Assembly (NCBI GenBank): GCA_036925085.1
Contig: JAUPFP010000017.1
Coordinates: 2,185,058 to 2,249,057, forward strand
Direction of reading: 5' to 3'
Origin: Brachycybe producta
Lineage: Eukaryota > Arthropoda > Diplopoda > Playtdesmida > Andrognathidae
DNA length: 64,000 bases
This document shows, piece after piece, positions 48,701-60,700 of the stretch. How positions within the stretch are numbered: position 1 is the stretch's first letter; every line of letters starts with the position of its first letter. The position numbers and the translations under genes were made by a program. The notes under the pieces were generated by a model. The model was not told the origin of the DNA. It did not search any database and saw nothing but the letters and a program-made list of their open reading frames with translations.

Positions 48701-51700
48701 ATAGTCACAAAATAAATTAATTGTACATCACAAAGTCAAATAACAGTTTTCAATATTATCATTCTCATAATTTAGAACCACTTGAGAATTGGAATCGAGG
48801 TCACACGTATTGCTGTTTAAAAAAAAACAGATTAGATACTTTTATAATTACAAATTCTGTGTAAAAATGAGCTGACCGACACACACACACACACATGGGT
48901 GAACAACAAAAACAAATGCAATTACGTCACAATTTATGCACTTGCTACATTCGTAACCTCATTCATGAATTGAAACTAAAGCAACAATCACATTGGCAAT
49001 ATTTAAAGCAAGATTCACTGCACTGTGTCCCTTGAATTAACTGCAATTAATTTTGCCAATGTGATCAATGATCATACTCTTGCAAAACTTAGTGGGTTTT
49101 TTGCTCACCGTTTTACAGAAAACGCTGATATTTGCAAGACTCACAACAATATTTAACTTATTTCTTGCACGGAATCGTGTGAGAAAAATAGCCAGTTTCA
49201 TCGCCCCTTAACACAATAACACAAACATCAACATTCTACGTGAAGATACTTACAGACTATGAGAAAGAGAAACGTTAGAAATCCCATGACTCCTATAATG
49301 GCTCCCGGAATAATAAACGAATATCCCCAGTTATTGTCCACAAATAATCCAGCAATGATTGATCCCAAGATGTTTCCGACCGACGTGTGAGAGTTCCATA
49401 TTCCAAAAATGAGACCTCTTCTGCCTTTTCCAAACCAATTCCCACAACAAGTGACTACACTTGGCCAACCCGAACTCTGTACTATTCCGCCAACAACCTT
49501 CATATTAATAATAATAAAAAATCGTTTGTATCGCAAAAAGTGTACTTTCAGGCAGTTTTCGACATTGACACGTGTTTAAAGACAAAACATTTACATCGCA
49601 AATATGTTAAAAGCCTTTTTGGTTGATAAAATGTAAAAAGGTTGTTCGGTTTTTAGAACGAAGATAAAACTTTCTTGGATTTTTACCTGCACTGCTATAT
49701 AGTACCACAGCTGGTGTATCCCATAAGTATACGCAAGCCCAAACATATAGGTGGTTATTCCGGAAAGAAGCATTCCGATGGACAAGAAATAGCGAAGATT
49801 AACTCGCTCGGCAACAAAACCACTAAAAAGAAATCAAAGTAAATGGTTTTAAAGTCAGATTAGGTAAGAAATGCTTGAACGAGTGTCATGTTAACCCAGC
49901 AGGCACATGAATTATGCCTCGTAGGTTAAATTTACAAAAAGTTTATGCAAGGCTGTACAGTGTCTTACGTTTATGCGTGGCTGATTTAAGCATCAGTCAC
50001 ACGGGGCGATTTTTGTCGCGGCTACTTGAATAGCAGCGAGTAATAGCTTCATGTCACAGCTTAATCGCCGCGAGTCACCCGATTCGCAGCTATAAAAAGT
50101 CGCGGCGACAAGGATTGAGCATGTTCAATTCTAGTAGCCGGAAACGAGCGAATGGAGTGGTACATGACCTAGTCGCCGCTACACAGCACAGTAATCGCCT
50201 CGTCTGACATCTCAAATCGCTACTCGGACTCAGCACAACATAAACGATCAGCCGTTTCAAATAACGAGATTTCATAGTATTCATAGTACAAGACTACACT
50301 TCAATAGCTCACAAGCGACTAGCGTCGAGCTAGACTAGCATCGACTAGCGTCGATACCAGTAGCTCCGTGTGACCGTCTTGTGGCGGTTAGTGAGAGTGG
50401 CGACCACTAGCCACGACAAAATCGCCCTGTGTCACTGAAGCTTTAGTGTTAAACCTTTATGCGACAGCCATTTTGACACAAAAGATGAAAAATTAAACGC
50501 AACTACTACTATCACTTGGTTTTGCCTTTAAAAGTATTAAGAAGTTGTGGAACTAGCTAAAAGCATTAATAGTACCACACGTCTTATAGACAACTTTGAA
50601 AATAAATTAGAAACTTTGTCAAAAACTAGAAAAGTACGAGAATGTTATAACTTTGAATGTTATAATTTTGAGGATAATTTCCAAAACAATCCTTTTATGG
50701 ATCCGTTTTTGCTAAGAATGTAGCATACTTACAGATATGTTTTTTTTAAACGGCGTAGGATATTTCCGAACTGTCATAAAAAGTTCCGTTTTTAGAAAGA
50801 AAATATCTATCACAGACTGCGAGCCTGTTTCTTGAAGTGTGGTACTCGTACCAATTGTGTTGCACGACCCGTCCAACAGGTAGTACGCAGGCTATTTTTG
50901 ATTACTTCATTAGGGCATATGATTCATTAATTTTTATTTAATTTATTTTGTTTTCTTTTGCATGGTTTTTCCTCCGATCAATGGAAATAATATTTATTAC
51001 CTAATCGCATTTCAACCAGGCAATGGACTTGAGTGAATATTTTTGTGGTCGCATCAGATTTGCTTTGCTTGGGTGGAAGAAGATCCTTAAGCCAAATACT
51101 GTTTTCAGCTAACTTGACATATTCGTTTATGTTTCATATCTAAATACCATTTGTGTGATTCAGTTTCACGGTAAATTATAAACCCTAATTTGTAACAATG
51201 AATCAATGGTGAACCGTGTTGTCTGTTTTGAAAATCCACTAAGTGGTACGCGAATACCTTAAATTTGAGAAACAATGATCCCATAACTTTGAGAAGTGAC
51301 TCCCTCACTCCTCTAGTTTCTGAAAAACTTCCAAATTCCTATAACCACACAAAAACCTAAGTTGAATCCCATAATGTGCTATGTATTTTTATCAACTACT
51401 ATTCTAGTTTCAAAAACAGTTTGCGTTTCTTAATATTTTTTTCTTGAAAAAACGTCTACGTGTTGTTACAATTGGGGTTTAAGTTGCTATTTTTGGCATC
51501 AAAATGGGCAGCGCCAAAACAGCTTGTGCGAAAATGGGTCTGTGCCAAAACAGCGCCAACCGAATTTACTGAAACGTGCCATTCTCGTCAAAAGATAAGT
51601 CACAATAGAACATATGTTACATGTATGTTTAAACATAATTACTGAAAGTAAAAAGATTAAGGGACGTATTCTTTAAACCCCTATCACACTAGCAACTTTT

Positions 51701-54700
51701 GATGCAATAAAACGTGCAATGTGATATGCAACTTCAATGTTTATAGTGTGAGATGACATGCAACTTGATAAAATTTTCCTTCCAACTAGTGTCCAACTCA
51801 GTCTCACCAAGTTGAAGAGGTTCAACTTTGAGAGACTTTTCAAGTAAACTTTCTGACAAACAACCAATCAGGCCGTTTGCCGGAAATGACATATGTAACA
51901 TTGAACGAATTCTCGGTTTCATGACTTCCGGTTTATGAACTTCGAGTTAGTTGATCACAATATGGACACAAACCAAGGGAGCAGACATTGAACAGAAAAC
52001 CATGTACAATTTTCACTAAGATTCACAGCAGATCGTGTGGATGGAAAGTCATTTTACTTTTTAGCTGCATTTTTTACTGGAAATCTGGAATAGAATTGAA
52101 ATTTAAAAATTCTGTTAAATGCGGATTAAAAGTAAAATGGCTTCCGATACCGTACAAGATTCATCCCAATGTCGGCCCCTTGACGTAAACGAAGTTTTAA
52201 AAACTTGATTGGCAACTAGGTTGCATAGTGTTATATAGAAGTTTATTGCAAAGTTCTAGTTGCAAGACACATCACAGGTTGCATTGGAGGTTGCTAGTGT
52301 GCGCACAATCTTGTTACTGGGATTAATAAAATTAGCAATTGGACCACCCAACTGGTTAGGCAGTTGTCTCAATGCCTAGAAGCAAAAATAGGGGCTTAAA
52401 TGTGCTGAAATCATCAACTTTTGAATGAAAATTCATGAGTACCTTTGACTTAGCAATCATTATAAGAATACGATCCGAAATGCTAACAGGAAATTACAAA
52501 ATTATAGTACCGAGGTCACCACAGGTTCTTAATTTCGAATACTGAGTGTGATAATTAATTTACCTGAAAAACATGGCAAAGGCATAGCTAAAAAGAAACG
52601 CAGAGTCCAGAGTTCCGAGGAGCTCATTAGAATCCTGCTTATCTACAAGAAGACGAAAGAAAAACAAGACAATTATTAAAATAAGTGAAGGTAATGACAT
52701 TTTCTATGTCGTATGGAAACAAAGCTAACAACCATATAACAACACAAAATTTCTTTAGAAACAACGTACCAAATGGTGCCCAATCACACCAGGTTTCTTT
52801 AGTGGAATTTGTGACTATCTGACCAGCAGGAATTGGAACCCCAGAACAATTCCGATTTAAAACGGTCTACAGCAAATTAAAAAAAAATTAACACATAAAT
52901 ATCCAATTCGACAACAAATATATTACAAAATTTTGCACCATTCTTATCTGTCGAAACTTAAAAAAAAATACAAAAATAGCTTGTACAAGTATTTTATCGT
53001 TTTTATTTTAATTAATTAAAAACAATGTTGGACACGAATTAAAAAGCTTTTAATTTTACATTACCATCAAGAAGCTATGACCTAACAACTACTCTGGAAA
53101 AAAGTTAATAGTACTTTTGAGAAATTATTTTTAATATGGACTTAATTCCCACAGACAGATTTGCTCGGGTACAATCTCACGTGTGCGCACAATCTTGTTA
53201 CTGGGATTAATAAAATTAGCAATTGGACCACCCAACTGGTTAGGCAGTTGTCTCAATGCCTAGAAGCAAAATTCAAACACTGTGGAGCTTCCGAAGTGTA
53301 ACACCCAGTGAGTCATTGTCCTCCCGGACTCATCTCTGTCCCTTCCTTCGTCTTATATTTAAACTCCATCAGCAGATTGATACCTTTAGGACCATGATCA
53401 CTTGGACCTGGTTACACCTGGTAAGTGTACACAGGTCCAAGATATAAAAGAACCATGTTCCAATTTGTTCCTCGTCCACTCTTTCGCTCAGCTTTTTGTA
53501 CTACATCGATTATTTCCGAATCACATCGTGAGCACGTGGACGCACTATTAATTACAAATATTCATTCTTGTATCTCTTGATGTTTCTGGGCAAGGATGAA
53601 TAAAAAGTGTTTATAATGAAAACCTGCGTTGTCTTTATCTTCGGAAACTAACCCTTCTCTAAACAGGCCGGAGACACCATAGAGCAAGAAAACATACGTA
53701 TTCCTCACGGAGCGCATCTTCAGATGGAAGAAGGAGGACGACTACAATCCATTACCATCCGCCTACTTTGGTAACTCCAATCTTCCTCGTGTGGCTACCA
53801 CACGTTCAAGGGAAGAAACGAGCTACGGATTTAAAAGGTCAGAATCGCCGATAACGCTCACAAAACGGTATCAGAAACCAGCAAACATAATTTCCATGTA
53901 TGCCGGCTCATTTTGCTTGCCTGGGGCCCCGTTTCACGAAAGTTACTAGTCACGTAGTCACCAGTGAAGTCACCTGTTTCACAAATATGAAGTTACAAAA
54001 CTTATAATTCACTCTTGTGATTTTAAACATCTTCACAAGTTACAAGTCTACAATTGGAGAAAAAAAAACATTTTCACCCAGAGATGGGTAACTTGTTTAA
54101 CTTGTTAAAGCTGGTCGCCCACTAGGTCGGAGAAAAAACGGCTCCCAAGAAAAATGCACGTAAATGAATGGAGCACCGTCCATTAGAGTGAAAGCGCGGA
54201 GTGGCGCGGCACCGCTCTGGAGAAAGTTTGAAACTTCTTGACGTCGGAATTTCTCCGCACTTCTCCTCCTCGCTTCCGTCCTAGTGGACGGGAGAGAGCA
54301 GAGAAGAATTTATCAGGTTCCTTCCATAGTTCCTCCCCCACAGCAGCCAAAAAAAAATTACTCCCTCGTAACTACTCATCACTGTTTCCATGAATACTGT
54401 GGGACGGCGGGGAAAAACCGTGCCGCGTTGATAGTGGGTGGACCTCTTATTTGGAAACTCCGCGCCGCGCCATGCCGCATCCACATAGTTAGCGATTACA
54501 CTGTGGAACTCTTCCTCTGATAATGAATTATACAGCCACACCATCACCGAAGACTTCGAAGATATATTGGTGAGGACAAATTTTCAGTTTGTCATAAAAA
54601 GTTTTTTTTACTATTTATTCACAGTTGTAACTGTGAAATTGTGACTTTGTGAACTTTCGTGAAATGGGCCGCAGGTGCCAAATATTGTTCTCAACACTAA

Positions 54701-57700
54701 TTGTGTAACAAAAGGAAACAAAGACTGGCGTGTTGGGTTCACACCCAGCTAAAAGAGAAAAGGTTCACTATATGACAAACATTGTTTTGTTACTTATTTA
54801 ATATCAGAAATCTTGACAGCTGATCAAATAGAAACTTTTTATTTTCTTTTGAAAATCTGATGGACGACATATAAATATGAATCGGTAAGACTTTTTTTTA
54901 TGATCGTCGGCAGAAAAAAAGCCGATAAGAAAATAGATAGGTTTCAGAATTGTAAATAGGAATAGCAAGTTAAGTGAAACACCTGCAAACGTCAAGTTTT
55001 ATTTTTAAGCTAATTCCAAAAGTTAAACAAGAAAATTAAACGAAAAAAAACACGCTTTTTTGTGATACTCGCTTTCATAACAAAAAGGTCTAAAAAGTAA
55101 GAAAAAACAAGATCTAATCCCCTCTTGTATTGTTGGTGTAGTGGTTTGTGTCTCGGTCCATGGTAATGTTAGTCATGGGTTCAATTCCCTTGCAGTGTGA
55201 AATTGTGAATGTTTTTCAAATATTTAAGAAAGTGGTGGACAAACAAATTATGAACTTAATATGAAATTATATATGAAATAAACAATCTAAAGTAGATCAC
55301 ATTCTTCTATTAAATTCTGTTTGGATTGACGACTCTGTATAATAATTCATCGTTGGACACGCCCATCTCGTTTCGCATACTGCAAAACTTCCATCAAAAC
55401 TGTTTGTTAAGAGGTCAGAATGCATAACCTCATCAAACAATCACCAACAAACAGCAAAAATGCACACCATCAGTGCATTGGATTTGGTGTTTTCTATTGG
55501 ATTGAATCCAATCCAAATCTTTAATATTGGCTATTGGCAATTGCCAAATCAAATCCAAATATATAATATTTTACCAAATCCAAATCTGACAAAAATTCAA
55601 ATCCAAATCTAATTTTTTTCTAATTTATTTTTTGTTCCATTTTACAATATTGTAAAATGTAAAACATTTTCTTGTATATAAATATAAACAGACGGAAATT
55701 ATTGAATGTAACCATAAAAAATTGAGCATTCAAAAAGGAAAAACACAAGTCAAAATTAACGTTTTGTACTATTTAACATACTCCAAAAATAGGTGGGTTT
55801 CTTTTTTGGGAATAGTTTTAGGGCAAATGTCCTTTTAGGGCAAATGTGTATTACAAGTGTTTAGGGCAAGCAGTTTGCGAAAATGTCCTTTTAGGGCAAA
55901 TTTCCTTTTAGGGCAAAATAGCAAAAGATATTGAGACATTTATATTTTGGACAAAATTGAAAATTGTGGAGAGAAAAAATTACACTCCCACTTAAAAATG
56001 GTGGGGTTCTAGATATTTTATGTTCGTAGAAACCGGAGAAATAAATTTTCCCGTCCCGTTATTTTCTTCTAGACCATAATAACCACAAGTTGGTAACACA
56101 CTTAAAGTGAGTAACATGTGACTTACGATGTATTTATAAAAGATATAGTTAAAGAGTAAATGAATCACTTAAGATGATGCTGGGATAATTGTACCACAGG
56201 CCTTAGTAATCATTGGGCTTTGAGGGCTAAGTGAACCATGAGACTTATGGTTGCAATGAATGTAAAGATTCTGAGCCTTAGAATTCCGAGCCAAAAATTG
56301 CATGTCCCGCAAGAAAAAAAATGCAATACACAATCCTCGTGAATTTCACGTGTTTTCATCTAGTCATCAATGAAGTATTCTCAATACAGCTTCACACTAA
56401 GACTATTAACCACTAATCAAGGGTAACTGAAGACCCGTTATTCTTCAAGCCTACTCAGACTTATGTGACAACCTGGTCTGGCTCCTTGATTAAATTTAAG
56501 AAGCAGCCGAAACTCCTGATGGCTGTCTACCAGGCTGCATCTAGTAGGCAGCCAGGCAGATGCCGAGTTGTGTCCAGTGGACCTCTCACCATAGGTTTCT
56601 ATGTGTAAAAGGTCAGAGGTTACCACAGTCCCGCTCCAGGTGTAGTTGCCGGAAGTTTATAATGGACAGGCCGGCCATTATTCTGGATAGTGTGTAGTGG
56701 TAGTTTCTGTGGTGGACAACCTGCTGGAGGCCAGTCCGGCTTCCAGGTCAACCCTACAGTCGCCATTTAAGTTTATTTATTTTAGTTTGTGTAACGGTTG
56801 TTCCTGCTGGCCAAGTTGGACAGTAAGTGTTTTATTAAATACTTGTTTTATTTACCGCTATTATCTGTGTCCTGTCGGTTTCTGGGGAGTTTATCGTGGG
56901 GAGGGGGATTTCAGGTGGTCAAATCAATGACCCATCACCATCGTTTCGCACCGGTGACTGGTGGGTCTTTCGAGATCCGCCGGGGTTCTCGCTTTGTCGC
57001 CGTCTTGTCAGCCGTCGACTGCGGCGAGGGAGACTCCGCGGTGGCCGGCACCACCCAACGGTTCTTCAGAGGCTCTACGAGCACGGTTCCGACCCCAAGT
57101 CGGAGTCTGACCAGTAAATTCTGGGGAAAGTTCTTACCAGGGATTTGGACGGCCAGTTTGGGTCGTTACACTTAATTGTTATGTTTATTGGTATTCCTAA
57201 ATCATAATAGCAATTTTTCACACTCACATTCGTGAATATCTTGGTGCTTTTCTGCCAATGAGTGACCAAAAAAATCTTCACACTACACAACTTCCCTTTG
57301 ATCAGTAGTGTTAATTCGAGTCTGTATTAAGAATACAGGCTTAGTACTCTATTCACTACTCACAAAAGGGTAGCCGTAGTGTAATACCTCACATTCACTA
57401 ATAGAGAAGCATTGTGATGTTCATGAATGTGAGATTGTTATACGAAATACCAAAATGTAAGAGATGAGGCTTTATTAGCACCTTGGTGAGCACAAGGAGA
57501 AATTAAGATTGACCTATTTCCTTATGTTTACCAAAGTGCCATCAAAGCATCGGCTTCAGCGTGTATTCAGAATACGGGTCTAAACGTGGAATAATCTTGA
57601 CTATTACTTTCCTGGACTGGCAACTTCCTATCTTCTCCATGTTTAAGCGTTGAATGCCTGGTCTAAGACAAAAGTGAAGCTAGCTCCGTCTGGTGGCATT

Positions 57701-60700
57701 ATTTGTACGTAAAATCCGAGTGAAAGTCTCGTTTTTGCACAGGGGAAGACATTAGGGGTAAATCATGTACTGTATGGCAAGCCATTTTAGTTTTTCCACG
57801 TTTTACTGGATTTTCAGATTTTATTTCTATTCTGGGAATCCAGTAAAATGCGAATAAAAGAGTAAAATGGTTTTCCATATGTACGATCTGCTGTGAATCA
57901 GGATGAATCTTTGCAAATCTTAGTGAATCTCGCACATGATTTATTTCTTCAATGTCTGCCCCCCCCCCTTGAAATAGGCCTAAAACCTCTATAATTACAA
58001 AATGAACTCGTCCTAAACTTGACATCTCTAAATTTCATATACCATAGTCCCGGTAGACTAGGGGCCGTTTCTAAAGCGACGCCGCATATCAGTCGAACAC
58101 AAAATTTCGGGAGTTGCCAGTCCAGTAAGGTAATAATAGTCTAAGGAATAATCAAAGCAAATGAAAAACGAACAATTGAAGCAGCAGCAACAACCAATCA
58201 AACTCAAAACAACGAAATGATTAATTACAAAGTTATGAACTTATCAGGATCATCACTTAAAAGCTAGGGACCTATTTCAAATGATAACTTAAAACAGTAC
58301 TTTAGAATTTTAAATTACAACATTTAAGATAATAATATTGAGATATAAGATAATAGTTATAATTACAAAAAAAATAATCAATAGACGGAACTTTATTCCT
58401 CATTCTTCAATGATAAATACAAAGTTAATGACTATGGCAATAACTCAAAAGAGAGGGGTGCACAAAGGGTACAACTATCCACCCCCCAATTCACTGTTGA
58501 AAAAAGGCAATATGTTAAGGGTTCCGAGTTAAAAGTAAATCAAGTCCATGAGTCGATTCTGAATAAATGGCTCTCGAAGTTAAACAACTGTATTTAAATA
58601 ATCATTAACTTTTAATTGTACTTCTGCCATCTGGTGGATAAGAATTAAAGCATGGACTTGGTTCACTCTTCCTCAAAAATATGATGTTTAAACTGTACCA
58701 AGCCCCATCTTACTACAAAATGGGCAGAAATGGACTTGGTTCACTAATACCTTGTACACACATGAGTTAAATAAACTCAAATTAAATCTGTTTAGGTGAA
58801 TTATACGGAATCCAGTTAAGGACATGAACGAAAAATAAAAATTTACTTTATTATTAATATTTTAAATTGAAATACTAAATAAATATTTCGTCAATAGTTT
58901 ATAGATTATATTTAAGTATTAATTCAATATTTTCAGATTATTAACTGAATAAATTGAATTCGATATATTGTTTGTTTGCCCTTCGCAGGGCTCGGTAGAA
59001 CACGTTTATTATTTAAATGCATTTAAATTATCAGTTGTGTGTACTCTTCCTTTTTGTTTGTGGGATTCACAATTGTATTTTAATTGTGTATTTAATATAT
59101 TTGCATGTATGGAGTTGCTGTTTGCTTTGTGCTCTACTTGAACTTTTATGTCCCTCTGCCATAGGCCCATTGGGCTGCTAGCAGTGTACTCCTTGTAATT
59201 GTAATAGGCCATTTGGCGCCTATATTACAAAGAAATGCTTGAATAATTCGTCCAAATATTTCAGTAATATCTGGAAATTGACACTTCATGAAATGACATG
59301 GTGGAATAAACATGTCATAATCGTTAACATGTACACATATTAATAAAAATTAGTGATACATACAGTATGCTATGCTGGTAAACATTCACAGTAAGTGCAG
59401 ACATGTTTATATTTGTGTTTAAATAATATCTGTATACTATTTAGAAAGTCACCCGAAAACGAGACCCTCTTCCTCAAACATTTTTTGAACAAATGCAATT
59501 TGCAAGAAAACGTCACTGATAACGATTAAATTTAATCTATTCTAGGATATACTAGTGTTAACTTATTTCGTTCTTTCATAAGAAAAATATCCTATATCAG
59601 AATTTGCTAATCCACGTGTCGACTATCTTCCTTCCACACTGTACACGAATGCACACTTTGGAATCATAAAAAATATTATATGACAAAACTCAAATTTTTT
59701 TATAGAAGAGCTATGAATGAATTGTGAATTGTCAACGTTCCTTTTGCCTAACTTTTGCTAAATTAAAAACATATGTTTTTATGTTACTGTCAATCTGCGG
59801 AATCAGGCAATCTGCAAAACAACCAACCTGCTAGTGAATCTGCAAACTTCAACACCTAAAATGTATTAAATTTGGCAGATTCACTAGCAGTTTGGTTGCT
59901 TTGCAAATTGACTGATTCCACACATTGACAGTAATATACACACACACACACCTGAAGTTCTGACGTCATGTTTGAAGTTTCACAGGCTGCTTTGCCACTT
60001 AGCAAGGGAGTATCAACCTACCCTGATGAGGGTAGGTTTATACTCCAAACTTTGCTAAGATTTCAAAGCTTTTTGAAGTTCAGTAAAATTAGCTCCCCAA
60101 AACTTAGTTTGTTCACACATACATGTGGTCTTGCAAAGTTTACCCTATTTTATAACCTTTATACCCTTTAAAACAGATACACAAAACAATAGAACCCTTT
60201 CCCTTCTGGAAGGGAAACACCCCTTTTCACCCCTTTTGTGTATCTGTATCCTGATTTGTGCTTTGAGTTGTTAAGCTTTGAAAAGTTGAATAATTTCAAA
60301 GCTAGCTTCATGCTCAGGCGAAGACAAAAATCTGAAGCTCTGACGTCATTTTTGAAGCTTTGCAGGCTGCTTTGCCGCTTACCAAGGGAGCATAAACCAG
60401 AGCTTTAGATTTTTGCCTTCGCCGGAGCATGAAGCTATCTGTGAAATTCTTCAACTTTTCAAAACTTAGCAATTCAAAGCACCAATCATGAATTGGATAC
60501 AAAAATGGAGTGAACAAGTCACACCATTTTTCTTCCAGGAGTGGAAGGGTTCTATTGTTTTGTACATCTGTTTTATAGGGTAGAAAGGTTCGAAAATATT
60601 GTGAAACTTGCAAGACCCCATTATTTTTGTTAGGAACAAGCTAAGCTTTGGGGAGCTAATTTTACAGAACTTCAAAAAGCTTGCAAAAACCTTAGTAAAG

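Noticed and set aside
54281..54547. 88-codon minus-strand frame
   Set aside because: Lies in a diverged MITE copy whose relative at 32254-32663 does not keep the frame.
55125..55195. Functional tRNA gene
   Set aside because: A and B boxes are good, but the acceptor and T arms do not pair as a cloverleaf.
56697..57175. Plus-strand frames of 77-125 codons
   Set aside because: They lie wholly within a solo LTR with an exact target duplication.
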